A DNA stretch of 64,000 nucleotides from an uncultured Clostridia bacterium (GCA_934141605.1 CAKPCL010000001.1:62001-126000); one strand, 5' to 3'. Shown: positions 9,121-18,626, numbered from the stretch's first letter. The notes: generated from the sequence alone by a model not told the origin. Made by a program: numbers and translations.

Positions 9121-10218
9121 ATGAGTATAGAATCAGATTTAAAGAAAGATGGAATTGAAGTAATTAAAAAACTAGATACTCTAAGAGTTAACTCAATAGC
9201 AAGAACTGTATCTAGAAGTCTTTGTGAGACATTTCCGGATTTTAATCTTAATCAAAATAATTTATTTATAAAATTATCAAGATTAGATATGTATATTGCT
9301 AAAATGCCTGAAGGAATGGCAGAAGCAAATTATTTTTATAAAAATTCTTCTATATATTTTAATTCTCGTATTTCTGATGATGATTTAGAAGAATTTGCAA
9401 TACATGAATGTATTCATTATATTCAAGAAGTTAAAGATAAAAGAAATTATTTATTAAGAATGGGGCTTTGTGATTATACAGAATTTAAAATATATGGTTT
9501 AGGCTTAAATGAAGCTGCTGTTCAACTTATGGCTTCAAAAGTATTAGCAATTCCAACAGATTTTGTTAAATATTATAATATTTCTTTTGAAACTAATAGT
9601 CCTACATATTATCCATTAGAGTGCTGTTTAGTATCTCAACTTGCCTTTTTAGTAGGTGAAGATGTACTTTTTGATAGTACTATAAATAGTAATAATAATT
9701 TTAAAGAAAAGATGATTAGTCTTACAAGTTATGGTACTTTTATGGAAATTCAAAATTCTATTGATGATATTTTGTCTGCTGAAGAAGAAATTATAAAAAT
9801 TAATAATAAAATTATTCAGATCGATGATAGAAATAAAAAAGTTGATAATATGATTAAAAAAATTAATTCTTTGAAAAAGAATATCACTTCTACTTTTATT
9901 AGAACTCAAAATCTTATTATCTCTAGCTTTTTTGACAAAGCTTTTAATAATATTGCAGATTTAGAAGGTGTAGAGAATTATAGAAGAAAGTTGTACAATT
10001 TTAAAGATTATTTAGGTTCTACAGAAGGATATACTTATTTTAATGACTATTATGTTAGCAAAATGATAGCTTTGGAAGCTAAGTACAATTTATTAGAAAA
10101 TGAATCAAATAACAATTCTTTATATTTAATAAATCGTAAAGAATCAAAAATCTTAAAATTCTTTAAAAATATTAGAAAGATTTTTTTGAAAGAAAAACAA
10201 GAAAAAGGAATATTTTAA
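9121..10218 (+). CDS. Putative zinc metallopeptidase of unknown family
   Basis: A 365-residue protein. Residues 95-99 read HECIH, an HExxH zinc-peptidase motif inside a helix-like segment EEFAIHECIHYIQEV. Glu131 in GLNEAAVQ, about 32 residues later, could be the third zinc ligand as in gluzincins. Residues about 215-260 are a predicted coiled coil and the C-terminus is strongly basic. No signal peptide is seen, so it probably acts inside the cell or on a nearby membrane. It is a monocistronic gene with its own -10 box, ribosome-binding site and terminator. I do not recognise a named family, and the peptidase assignment rests on the motif alone. Confidence 0.65.
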   Translation: MSIESDLKKDGIEVIKKLDTLRVNSIARTVSRSLCETFPDFNLNQNNLFIKLSRLDMYIAKMPEGMAEANYFYKNSSIYFNSRISDDDLEEFAIHECIHYIQEVKDKRNYLLRMGLCDYTEFKIYGLGLNEAAVQLMASKVLAIPTDFVKYYNISFETNSPTYYPLECCLVSQLAFLVGEDVLFDSTINSNNNFKEKMISLTSYGTFMEIQNSIDDILSAEEEIIKINNKIIQIDDRNKKVDNMIKKINSLKKNITSTFIRTQNLIISSFFDKAFNNIADLEGVENYRRKLYNFKDYLGSTEGYTYFNDYYVSKMIALEAKYNLLENESNNNSLYLINRKESKILKFFKNIRKIFLKEKQEKGIF

Positions 10219-10234
10219 AATTCCTTTTTCTTTT
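10202..10234 (+). terminator. Rho-independent terminator
   Basis: AAAAAGGAAT (10202-10211) pairs with ATTCCTTTTT (10220-10229), followed by a T-rich run. It overlaps the stop of the putative peptidase gene. Confidence 0.8.
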
Positions 10235-11534
10235 ATTTTAAATATTTTTTTATTTTTTCTGCTGCATCTCTTCCAGCTCGAGCAGCCCAAGCTACTGTTC
10301 CCTTTCCTCCTGCTACATCTCCACCTGCAAATATTTTTGGATTAGAGCTTTGATAGTTTTCATCTATATATATATTTCCCCATTTATTTAGTGTAAGACC
10401 AAGTACTAAAACTTCATTTGAAACACTGCCTCCAAGTGCCATAACAACATAATCTGTCTTTATCTCATAATTGCTTCCTTCTATGTTAACAGGAACCAGT
10501 CTTTTTTCCCCTTCTTTTTGTATTAGCTCTGTTTTTATAAGTTCTAATTTTTCTACTTTGTCATTTCCTTTTATTTCTACAATATTATTTTGGAATAAAA
10601 ATTTTATTTTTTCTTCTTTAGCATCTGCAATTTCTTTTTTCTCTGCAGGCATTTGTTCTTCTGCCCTTCTATAAATTACATTTACATCTTTTGCTCCTAA
10701 TTTTTTTATTGTTCGTGCACAGTCCATTGCAACATTTCCACCACCTATTACAGATACTGTTTTGTCTGTATAGTCTGGATGCATATTGTATTCTAAAAGT
10801 TCGTTTCCTCCATATACACCTTTTAATTTTTCTCCTTTAACTCCCATTTTTGCAGATTTATTTGCACCTATACTTATGAATATTGCATTATATTCTTTTT
10901 CTAATTCTTCTAGATTTAAATTTTTTCCTAGTTCTTTATTGTACTCTACATTTATTCCTAAATCTAAAATTCTTTTTATTGTTTCTTGTACTCTTTTTTT
11001 TGGTAATCTGAATTCTGGTATTCCGTGAACTAGTAGTCCGCCTAGATAGTTGTATTTTTCATATATTGTTACATTTACTCCATCTTTTGCTAAAAATGCT
11101 GCACATGTTAGACCTGCAGGTCCTCCTCCTATTATAGCTACTTTTTTGTTTGATAATTTTTTGATATTTTGTGATATTTCTTCTTTTTTACTTGTATCTG
11201 TGCCTTCTGTTTCTTGCATTGCTTCTTTTAGACTATAGTTTTCTTCTTCTGCTTTTTCAAATATGAAGTTTTCTATGTCTCCTATATTTACTGGTTCTCC
11301 TTTTATTCCTCTTACACAACTTCCTTGACATTGTTTCATGTGTGGGCATATTTTGCCACATATTCCTGGTAAGACCGTTGTTTTTGATAGTATTTCGTAT
11401 GCTTTTTTGTATTCTTCTTCTTTTACTGCTTTTATGAAGTCTGGTATGTTGTTTTCTAGTGGACATCCTTTTACTGAGCATGGTTTTATTTTGCAGTTTA
11501 AGCAGTAGTTTACTTTTTCTTTTATTTCTTCCAT
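10233..11534 (-). CDS. GltD-type NADPH-dependent flavin oxidoreductase
   Basis: A 433-residue protein of the glutamate-synthase small-subunit family. The N-terminal cysteines (CLNCKIKPCSVKGCP, then CGKICPHMKQCQGSC) are arranged as in GltD, where they bind iron-sulfur clusters. A GGGPAG FAD fold lies near residue 136 and a second nucleotide fold, GGGNVAMDCAR, near residue 265. The last glycine-aspartate motif, FAGGDVAGG, is typical. GltD passes electrons from NADPH to the glutamate synthase large subunit, but no large subunit is nearby. It may be a stand-alone homotetrameric enzyme or an NfnB/SudA-like reductase; no partner for those is adjacent either. It is upstream-most in no visible operon. 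Confidence 0.8.
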   Translation of the reverse strand: MEEIKEKVNYCLNCKIKPCSVKGCPLENNIPDFIKAVKEEEYKKAYEILSKTTVLPGICGKICPHMKQCQGSCVRGIKGEPVNIGDIENFIFEKAEEENYSLKEAMQETEGTDTSKKEEISQNIKKLSNKKVAIIGGGPAGLTCAAFLAKDGVNVTIYEKYNYLGGLLVHGIPEFRLPKKRVQETIKRILDLGINVEYNKELGKNLNLEELEKEYNAIFISIGANKSAKMGVKGEKLKGVYGGNELLEYNMHPDYTDKTVSVIGGGNVAMDCARTIKKLGAKDVNVIYRRAEEQMPAEKKEIADAKEEKIKFLFQNNIVEIKGNDKVEKLELIKTELIQKEGEKRLVPVNIEGSNYEIKTDYVVMALGGSVSNEVLVLGLTLNKWGNIYIDENYQSSNPKIFAGGDVAGGKGTVAWAARAGRDAAEKIKKYLK

Positions 11535-11550
11535 ATAATTTCATCTCTTT

Positions 11551-12108
11551 CTATTGTATTTTACTTAATTTATCGGTTACTAATTTCAAGTCATTTATAA
11601 AATCAACTTTTTTAGTCTCATCTCTTAAAAGTGCTGCAGGGTGCCAAGTAGGCATATACATTATTCCCTTTTTTTCAACCCATTTTCCCCTAGAATCTGT
11701 AATTCCATACTCTTTGCCTAATATATTTTTTAAAGCTACACTTCCCAATAAAACTATTATTTTCGGTTTCACTAAAATGACTTGATTTCTCAAATAATTC
11801 AAACAAGCTGAGGCTTCATCATCTTCAGGATTTCTATTTGCAGGAGGCCTACATTTAACAACATTTGCAATGTAAACTTCATCTCTTTTTATTCCTACAA
11901 TTCCAAATGCCATATTCATAAGTTTACCAGCCCTACCAACAAAAGGTTCACCTTGTCTATCTTCATCAGCCCCAGGACCTTCTCCTATAAACATTATATT
12001 TGCATTTTTGTCACCTACTCCAAATACTATTTTTTGTCTTGTTTTACACAACTTACATTTATTACAATTTACTATTGAATTTTCTAGTTCTTCCCATGTT
12101 TCAAACAT
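11551..12108 (-). CDS. Uracil-DNA glycosylase, family 4
   Basis: A 185-residue iron-sulfur uracil-DNA glycosylase that removes uracil from DNA at the start of base excision repair. The cysteines of CNKCKLC near the N-terminus and later ones in KCRPP and ACLNYL match the family cluster ligands. The catalytic block is GEGPGADEDRQGEPFVGRAG and the second active-site box is WHPAALLR. The AAGGAG ribosome-binding site lies immediately next to a palindromic repeat unit, and the start overlaps the elongated 3' end of ldcA by 25 bases. Confidence 0.93.
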   Translation of the reverse strand: MFETWEELENSIVNCNKCKLCKTRQKIVFGVGDKNANIMFIGEGPGADEDRQGEPFVGRAGKLMNMAFGIVGIKRDEVYIANVVKCRPPANRNPEDDEASACLNYLRNQVILVKPKIIVLLGSVALKNILGKEYGITDSRGKWVEKKGIMYMPTWHPAALLRDETKKVDFINDLKLVTDKLSKIQ

Positions 12109-13100
12109 TTTTTACTCCTTTTGTCCAAATAGAACCGTCCCGTTTGGACATTTTGTCCATTTAGAACCGTCCCCATTGGACATTCTACTAATTTTATCTT
12201 TACTTTATTTGCTGTGTTTATTTCTGCTTTTGTGCCTATTGGAATAACTGTTTTTCTTTCTATATGTCCAAAATTATTTGATTTTATAATTGGAAATTTA
12301 TATTCACCACCTAAAACATCCATTATTATTTTTTCCAGTGCAATTCCACTTTCATGTTCATAATTGCCTAGCCATAGGCCTTTTATTTTGTCAAATACTC
12401 CATTTTGTTTCATATAATATAAATTGTTACTTGTGGCCTCTGGGTCTGTTTCAAAACCTAATTCTTCTAAAAATAAGATTTTGTCTGTAAAGTCTAATGA
12501 ATATTTTCCTGCAACCATTCCGCGTGTTAATGAAAGATTTCCTCCTATTAGTTCTCCTGTTGCTTTACCTTCTTGAATTGTTACATATTCTTCATTTTCT
12601 GGTCCAAATTCTAAATTACCGTCTACAAATCTACTTAATGCTTGTTTGTAACTAAAGTCTGTTTCGTCTGTTGCTATTGTTTTAAAATTTGTTCCACTAA
12701 ATGTTATTAATCCTGTTTTTTCTGTTATCATATTTGTAATTGAAGTTATATCACTATATCCACATATTATTTTTGGATTTTTCTTTATGAGTTCATAGTC
12801 TAAATATTCAAATGTACTATTACTGTTGTTTCCACCTTTTGCACACCATATCATTTTCACTTCATTGTCTGCAAACATTGCATTTATGTCTTCTGCTTTT
12901 TCTCTTGCGGTAGCGCTATATCCATTTGTGTTTGAAAATATATTTTTTGAATATTTTACTTTGAACCCGCTTCTTTCTACTATTTCTTTTGCTCTATTTA
13001 ATTCTTCTATGTTGTTTCCTATTATTGGACTTGATGGTGCTACAACTCCTATTGTATCACCTAGTTTTAATTTTTGTGGTTTTAGTTTTGGTAAACTCAT
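12084..13100 (-). CDS. ldcA: LD-carboxypeptidase, peptidase S66 family
   Basis: A serine carboxypeptidase that trims the terminal D-alanine from tetrapeptide stems during murein recycling; the same family includes MccF self-immunity peptidases. It has 338 residues. The N-terminus GDTIGVVAPSSP, the strand ending CAKGGNNSNS, and GYSDITSI (nucleophile region) match S66 enzymes, followed by LFLEELGF. The natural end should lie around KIKLVE. The last 31 or so residues are encoded by two 29-bp palindromic repeat units that have read through the original stop region. This tail contains an in-frame CGG codon at 12135-12137 in non-conserved sequence. Confidence 0.88.
   Translation of the reverse strand: MSLPKLKPQKLKLGDTIGVVAPSSPIIGNNIEELNRAKEIVERSGFKVKYSKNIFSNTNGYSATAREKAEDINAMFADNEVKMIWCAKGGNNSNSTFEYLDYELIKKNPKIICGYSDITSITNMITEKTGLITFSGTNFKTIATDETDFSYKQALSRFVDGNLEFGPENEEYVTIQEGKATGELIGGNLSLTRGMVAGKYSLDFTDKILFLEELGFETDPEATSNNLYYMKQNGVFDKIKGLWLGNYEHESGIALEKIIMDVLGGEYKFPIIKSNNFGHIERKTVIPIGTKAEINTANKVKIKLVECPMGTVLNGQNVQTGRFYLDKRSKKCLKHGKN
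12122..12182. repeat. Two 29-bp palindromic repeat units (AGAACCGTCC core)
   Basis: Units at 12122-12150 and 12154-12182. Each starts TGTCCA and ends TGGACA around a central AGAACCGTCC. The first has perfect 8-bp arms. The same family occurs at 34799-34895 in both orientations. Confidence 0.85.
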
Positions 13101-13117
13101 ACTATCTCCTTTTTAAT

Positions 13118-13141
13118 ACAGTTAGAACGGTCCTAATCTGT
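13118..13141. repeat. Degenerate relative of the palindromic repeat
   Basis: ACAGTTAG and CTAATCTGT arms flank AACGGTC. This resembles the 29-bp family in layout and core but with different arms. It lies just upstream of ldcA. Confidence 0.45.
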
Positions 13142-13179
13142 CTCACATTTTTGTCTATTTTTATCGAAATTTATTATTC

Positions 13180-14028
13180 TCACTTTAATGCTATTAATGC
13201 TGCATTTAATCCATACCCTTGTTTTTCTATTCTATAAGAATGAATCAAATTTTTATTGCAAACACTGCATAAACCACTATCAATAATATTTTTTTCTTTT
13301 AGCCCTGCCTTTTCCAATATAATCTTGTTGATTAAAACAGTATCAATATTCCACTTTTCTTTATCTTTTTGCTTTTCCATTATATCGATATTTTTACTTA
13401 TATTCAAATCTTTAAACTTTTCTTCAAATAAATCTTTTACATCTTTATCAACTTCAAAGTGGCATTTTCTAATGCTTGGGCAAATGCAACAAATAATGTC
13501 TTCTGGTTTGCAACCTAATTCATTTACCATTTTTTCAACTGTTTTTACAGAAATTCTTTGCAATGTTCCTTTCCATCCAGAATGTGTATTTGCGATTGTT
13601 TTTGTTACTGGGTCAAAGAATAATAGTAATATACAGTCTGCATTTGTTGTTGATAATACTAGATTTTCTTTTTGTGTTATAATTCCATCTGTTTTGCTGT
13701 ATTCTTCTAAGTTTATGTCTGGAAAATCCTTGTTGATTTTTTTGTTTGCAATTTTAATATTGTCTGTATGTTCTTGATTTGTTTTTACTACATTTTTGTA
13801 ATCCACATTTATTGCATTGCATAAATTTTTATAGTCTTGCATTGCTTTTTTAAATTCTTGTTCTGGTAATTGTTGTTTGTTTGCTCTTGCTGTTCTAAAA
13901 TTAACATCTATTCCTATTGAATATGCATGTGTTATTACATCACTATATTCTAATAATTTTCTAAATTGTAAATATTGTACACCATTTTTGTTTACATGTA
14001 CAATGTTCTCATTACTCAAATCTTTCAA
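13180..14028 (-). CDS. pgeF: Polyphenol oxidase / purine nucleosidase YfiH (PgeF) family
   Basis: A 282-residue member of the YfiH/LACC1 family, which has purine nucleoside phosphorylase and adenosine deaminase-like activity; PgeF has been linked to editing of peptidoglycan precursors. The zinc-binding pattern is visible: THSGWKGTL near the middle, CICPSIRKCHFEV, and the C-terminal SVCNKNLIHSYRIE. It is encoded upstream of ldcA on the same strand, with a repeat-bearing gap of about 80 bases, so both could act on cell-wall precursors, though that is inference. Confidence 0.85.
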   Translation of the reverse strand: MKDLSNENIVHVNKNGVQYLQFRKLLEYSDVITHAYSIGIDVNFRTARANKQQLPEQEFKKAMQDYKNLCNAINVDYKNVVKTNQEHTDNIKIANKKINKDFPDINLEEYSKTDGIITQKENLVLSTTNADCILLLFFDPVTKTIANTHSGWKGTLQRISVKTVEKMVNELGCKPEDIICCICPSIRKCHFEVDKDVKDLFEEKFKDLNISKNIDIMEKQKDKEKWNIDTVLINKIILEKAGLKEKNIIDSGLCSVCNKNLIHSYRIEKQGYGLNAALIALK

Positions 14029-14067
14029 AATATTTTCTCCTTTTACATATTAAAAATTTTTATAACT

Positions 14068-14207
14068 TTTTATAATATATTGTTTTTGAAATACCGCGTA
14101 AGCGACCAAACGAACGAATGTGAGTGCGAACTGGAGCAATCTTCATACTAGTATTTTAGATATGGAGATTGCGACACCAAGGTATAAAAAAACAATATAT
14201 TATAAAA
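14068..14207. repeat. Intergenic structured element with 20-bp inverted ends
   Basis: TTTTATAATATATTGTTTTT at 14068-14087 is the exact inverse complement of 14188-14207. The roughly 100-base interior is much less AT-rich than its surroundings and folds internally: GCAATCT/AGATTGC with a nested CATACTA/TAG-TATG stem, plus an outer ATACC/GGTAT pair. No reading frame is visible. It may be a small non-autonomous mobile element or a structured RNA. It fills the gap between pgeF and addB. Confidence 0.6.
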
Positions 14208-14238
14208 TGTATTGATATTTTTAATTTTATAATTGCAA

Positions 14239-17200
14239 TTATTTTGATTTCTCCTTCATTTTTCTAATTATATCATCTTTAGACTTTTTGTCTATATAAT
14301 TATAACTATTTCCACAAAGTCTTGTATCGAAACCGCATATAGCTTTATATAAGCAGTAATCACAAGGTTTTTGTCCTTTTTTATTATATGGTTTTATATT
14401 GATATTTCCGTTTAAAATTTCTTTTGCAATTTGTTTAATAGTTCTGTAAATGTAATTTTGCAAAATTTCAAATTCTTCTTTATTAACACCACTTGTTTTT
14501 GCCTCTGAAATATCCCCTGCTTTTGTTATTGTTGCTGGTATTAATTTTGATGTGCCTGATTCTAGATTTTTGTCGTGCATTTTTATTACTTTTATATCTG
14601 CTAATATCAAGCCTTTCATTTTGAAGTTTTTTCTAAGTTCTTCTTCTATTTGCTCTTCTGTTATTTTTTTGTCTGCTTTTATCATTTGTTCTAATAAACT
14701 GAAATATAGAACTCCTGCTGGCATTAAATCTTCTTCTTTGCACACTGCATCCATATATGTTAATAACTGAATTTGTAATCCTGCATATACTTCATTTAGG
14801 TCTATATTTTTTGCTGATGATTTGTAATCTATAATTCTTAAGTATTTTCCGTCTTCTGAATTTGCTGTGTCTATTCTGTCAATTTTTCCTGTAATTTCAA
14901 TTTTTTTGCCATCATCTAATTGTATTAAAATTGGTTTGTATTTTCCTTTTTTTCCAAATTCAATTTCTGTTCCTTCTATATTAAATTTACTATATACAAG
15001 TCCTTCAATTATGTATTTTAGGGCTTTTGCAACTATTCTTTTTAGTCTTTTTACTAGGACTTTATATTTTGGTGTTGCTACAAATGTATATTTTTTGCCC
15101 ATGTCCAGTTTTTCTTCAACAACATCATCTACTAGGCTTTGTATTCTTTCGTCGTCTGTTACTAATTCTGGTAGACTGATGTTTTCATTTTTTACTTTTT
15201 TGAAAAATTCGTCTATTGTTTCGTGCATAAATGAGCCTGTATCAAAACTTTGAATTTTTAATTCTTCTTTTTCTTTTAGTCTTAATCCATATTGCAAGTA
15301 ATATGAAAATGGACATTGTGCAAATTTTTCTAATTTTGATACACTTGCGTTTAGAGTGTTTCCATATAGTTTTTCTATTGTTTCTTTGTTTATATTTTTA
15401 GGAATATTTGTATAGTCAATTCCCTGTAAGTCTTGTTGTACCTTTGAATACCACTCATTTTGTTTTTTATAATATTCATAAATTGTATACCAAATATCAT
15501 CTATTTTATTTCCATTTTTTAATTCTGATATGTTTTCTAAAAGTTCTTGATATGTCATGTTTTTGTTTGTTATTTCATGATTTTTTTTGATTACATCACT
15601 TTCTTCTTTTAGTTCTGGAAATAGTTTTTTTATTTTATTTATCATCATTGATGGTCTTAGTGATTTTCCTTCTGTTTCTGATGAGGCATATGATAAATAT
15701 AATTGTTTTTCTGCTGTTGTAAAGGCTTTATAAATGTTGAAGTTTTCTTCGTATAGATTTTCTATTGTTCCATTTGCAAGTTCAATTCCGTCTTGTTTTA
15801 AAATTTCTCTGTCTTTATCTCCGAAAAAACCTTCTGCCTTATTAATGCTTGGAAAGCTTCCATCATTTAGTCCTATTATGAAAATAGTATCTACTTTGTG
15901 GCTTCTTGACCTTTCTACATCACCTACTATTACTTGGTCTTGTGTTCCAGGTATTTTGCCTAATTCACTGTTTTTCAAGCCTGTTTTTAGTATTTGCATA
16001 TATTTTGCAATGCTTAATTTTTCATCTCCAAATATTAAAACCATTTCATCAAATATGTCTAAAATTATTTTGTAGCTTGCTATATATTCATTTGCCAAAT
16101 CAATTTGTCCTAATTCTTGCAACTCATTTATTTTTGTGTTGATTTTTTCTTCTATTTGTTGTTCTTGCATAAATTCATATATGGCTTTTGTTGTTTCTTT
16201 AACAGTTCCAAAATTGCTTTTTAATTTTAATAATGGCTCTATTATTTGTTCTCTTAATCTATTTAGATATTCAATTTCTTCCTTGTTTTCGTCATTTATT
16301 CCATATGTGAAATCGTTTTTCCACTTATTGTGCTTTATTCCCCATTTTGTGCAGTAATTTTCTAATTTGAAAATGTCGTCATTTTCTATGTCAGAAAATC
16401 CTATTTTTAAGTAATTGAATACCGCTTCTTTTGAAAAGTTGTTACTAAAAATCTCAAATATTGAAAGCAAATATTGAACTATTATGTTTTGGTTTAAATC
16501 TCTTTTTTCATCAATAAAAACGGGGATATCATATTGCGCAAAAATGCTTCTTATCAAACTTGAATATGTATCAATATTTCTTGTAATAACTGAAATATCC
16601 TTATATCTTAATTTTTTATCTCTTATAAGTTTGGTAATTTGTTTTGCGACATTTTCAATTTCTGAATATTGATTTTTAGCCAAAAATAATTCGATGTTTT
16701 CAACTTTTTTGTCATATTTTTTGGCTCTATTATTAAAAATATTTTTCTCTAAATATTGTAACTCTTCTGTTTTAAAACGAGGTGTTCCCTCCAAATACAC
16801 TGGCTTTTCTAACTTCAATTTTTCTTCTTTTATCATATTCATTATTTTAGAAACTGTAACTTTATTTGGATAGAATATATCTGTATCTGGCTTTAAGCTT
16901 GGTTCTAAGCTATCAGTGCATACTGTTATTGTAACTTGTTTTGCGAGTTTAATAAACTTTTTTAAAACTTCATATTCTTGGTATGTAAAACCAGAAAATT
17001 CATCTATATAAATAAGACTGTCTTTAACAATATCAGTCTCTTCAATAATATTGCTTAATATGGTTAATAAGTCTGTGTCTTCAATATATTCGCCTTGCAA
17101 TTTTTGTTCAAAATTACTGTAAATTAGGAACATATCTTTTAGTTTTGTTTTTAAATATTGGTCATTTGTTTTTTCAATCTCTTGTTGTAGGTCTTGTGGT

Positions 17201-17589
17201 AATACACCATGTTTTTTAAATTCAGTAATTGCAGTCATTGATAAATCTATATTTTCATCAGATTTACTTAAAAATTTTAAGTTATTTTTATTCTCATTTA
17301 ATATTGAATAAATAAGCATTGATTTACCACATTTGGTTAGTTGTGTTTTTGTATTTCCGCCTAATTCTTGCAATACTCTGTGTGCCATTCTTGAAATTGT
17401 TAGTACTTCTGCATTTATTACTGCTTTTGTGTCTATTGCACTCATTAATTTTTTCTCTGCTGTAAATGAGAATTGTTCTGGTGTTATTATATAAATTTTC
17501 TTTTCTGTTTTTACTAGTTTTGCAATTTCATTAAAGCAATATTCGCTTTTTCCACTACCTGATTTTCCATATATTATGCGTAAACTCAT
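14239..17589 (-). CDS. addB: ATP-dependent helicase/nuclease subunit B
   Basis: AddB is the second subunit of the AddAB helicase-nuclease, the Firmicute equivalent of RecBCD. It has 1116 residues from the chosen start. The Walker A is GKSGSGKS at residues 8-15. The C-terminal nuclease shows IIDYKSSAKN and LQIQLLTYM. An iron-sulfur cluster is indicated by a cysteine in AQCPFSYY and the final CDYCLYKAIC. An upstream in-frame codon would add 11 residues, but GAGAGGAAG directly precedes the ATG at 17589. addA, normally adjacent, is not in the window; the next downstream gene is pgeF. Confidence 0.93.
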   Translation of the reverse strand: MSLRIIYGKSGSGKSEYCFNEIAKLVKTEKKIYIITPEQFSFTAEKKLMSAIDTKAVINAEVLTISRMAHRVLQELGGNTKTQLTKCGKSMLIYSILNENKNNLKFLSKSDENIDLSMTAITEFKKHGVLPQDLQQEIEKTNDQYLKTKLKDMFLIYSNFEQKLQGEYIEDTDLLTILSNIIEETDIVKDSLIYIDEFSGFTYQEYEVLKKFIKLAKQVTITVCTDSLEPSLKPDTDIFYPNKVTVSKIMNMIKEEKLKLEKPVYLEGTPRFKTEELQYLEKNIFNNRAKKYDKKVENIELFLAKNQYSEIENVAKQITKLIRDKKLRYKDISVITRNIDTYSSLIRSIFAQYDIPVFIDEKRDLNQNIIVQYLLSIFEIFSNNFSKEAVFNYLKIGFSDIENDDIFKLENYCTKWGIKHNKWKNDFTYGINDENKEEIEYLNRLREQIIEPLLKLKSNFGTVKETTKAIYEFMQEQQIEEKINTKINELQELGQIDLANEYIASYKIILDIFDEMVLIFGDEKLSIAKYMQILKTGLKNSELGKIPGTQDQVIVGDVERSRSHKVDTIFIIGLNDGSFPSINKAEGFFGDKDREILKQDGIELANGTIENLYEENFNIYKAFTTAEKQLYLSYASSETEGKSLRPSMMINKIKKLFPELKEESDVIKKNHEITNKNMTYQELLENISELKNGNKIDDIWYTIYEYYKKQNEWYSKVQQDLQGIDYTNIPKNINKETIEKLYGNTLNASVSKLEKFAQCPFSYYLQYGLRLKEKEELKIQSFDTGSFMHETIDEFFKKVKNENISLPELVTDDERIQSLVDDVVEEKLDMGKKYTFVATPKYKVLVKRLKRIVAKALKYIIEGLVYSKFNIEGTEIEFGKKGKYKPILIQLDDGKKIEITGKIDRIDTANSEDGKYLRIIDYKSSAKNIDLNEVYAGLQIQLLTYMDAVCKEEDLMPAGVLYFSLLEQMIKADKKITEEQIEEELRKNFKMKGLILADIKVIKMHDKNLESGTSKLIPATITKAGDISEAKTSGVNKEEFEILQNYIYRTIKQIAKEILNGNINIKPYNKKGQKPCDYCLYKAICGFDTRLCGNSYNYIDKKSKDDIIRKMKEKSK

Positions 17590-17677
17590 ATTCTTCCTCT
17601 CTTTGTTTTTAGTGTACTCCACACAAAATAAATATAATTTAATAATCTGAATTTTGTGTGTCGGCCCATTAATACCT

Positions 17678-18544
17678 TTAATTTTCTCTTCTCCAATAAA
17701 ATAAATATTGTTGTGCCAATCCTTTTAAATTTCCGAACTTTTCTTCAGCCAATTTCTCAATTTTCACTTTACTAACTTTTGTTTCATCATCTTCCTTGAT
17801 ATATAAATCATTCATAACTCTTCTAACCCATACATCAATAGGGAATACATCAAATCTCTTTAAGTCAGAAAATAAAAGAATACAATCTGCAACCTTTGGC
17901 CCAACGCCTGAAAGTTTTAATAGTTCATTTCTTACTTCTTGGGTATTAGGATTATTCCTTAATTTTTCCAAATCAACTTCTTTATTTAATATCATTTGTG
18001 TTGTTTCATATAATCTTATGTCTCTAAATCCTAAGCCTAACTTTCTATATTCTTCTACTGTTACATCTTTTAACTGTTCACAACTTGGAAATGTATAATA
18101 TTTTTTTCCTTTCCACTCTACTTCATTTCCATATTTTTGTGATATTCTTTCAATTATTCCTTTTATTCTTGGAATATTATTGTTTGCTGATATTATAAAT
18201 GATATTATTGTTTCCCATAAGTCTTGGCTTAATATTCTTATGCCTTTTCCATATTCAATGCTTACTTTTAAATATTCATCTATATTTGAAAGTTGTTTTT
18301 TTATATTATCGTAGTCTCTATTTAAATCAAAATATTCATATATAACTTGTTCTATGTTTCTATTACATATTCCTGTAAATATAATTTCTTCGTTTTCTTT
18401 TTTTACATTTATAATTGCGTCTTTTATTACTCCCGTGTAGTTTTCATCTTCTTGTTTGTTCCATCTAAAGCACTGGCCGCATTCAAATATATCTTTTAAT
18501 TCAAATGAATTTTGTTTTTTCAATATATATACTTGTTCTTTCAC
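17678..18544 (-). CDS. 8-oxoguanine DNA glycosylase, OGG1-like
   Basis: A bifunctional base-excision glycosylase/AP lyase of the HhH-GPD superfamily. The N-terminal OGG domain carries SFELKDIFECGQCFRWN. The hairpin motif LSGVGPKVADC contains the catalytic lysine, and FPIDVWV contains the catalytic aspartate. A longer frame extends to 18679, but its first residues are not family-like and overlap the divergent promoter. GTG at 18544, preceded by GGTGAT, is the better start and gives 288 residues. Confidence 0.88.
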   Translation of the reverse strand: MKEQVYILKKQNSFELKDIFECGQCFRWNKQEDENYTGVIKDAIINVKKENEEIIFTGICNRNIEQVIYEYFDLNRDYDNIKKQLSNIDEYLKVSIEYGKGIRILSQDLWETIISFIISANNNIPRIKGIIERISQKYGNEVEWKGKKYYTFPSCEQLKDVTVEEYRKLGLGFRDIRLYETTQMILNKEVDLEKLRNNPNTQEVRNELLKLSGVGPKVADCILLFSDLKRFDVFPIDVWVRRVMNDLYIKEDDETKVSKVKIEKLAEEKFGNLKGLAQQYLFYWRREN

Positions 18545-18597
18545 TAGTATCACCAAAAATATTTTATCATTTTTGGGCAAAATATTCAATATTTGTA

Positions 18598-18626
18598 TTG
18601 AATTTAGTTCTTTTTGGTTATATAAT
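18598..18626 (+). promoter_or_regulatory. Promoter of the GGDEF gene
   Basis: TTGAAT (18598-18603) and TATAAT (18621-18626) are 17 bp apart. GGAG at 18650 sets the ATG at 18661. Confidence 0.8.
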
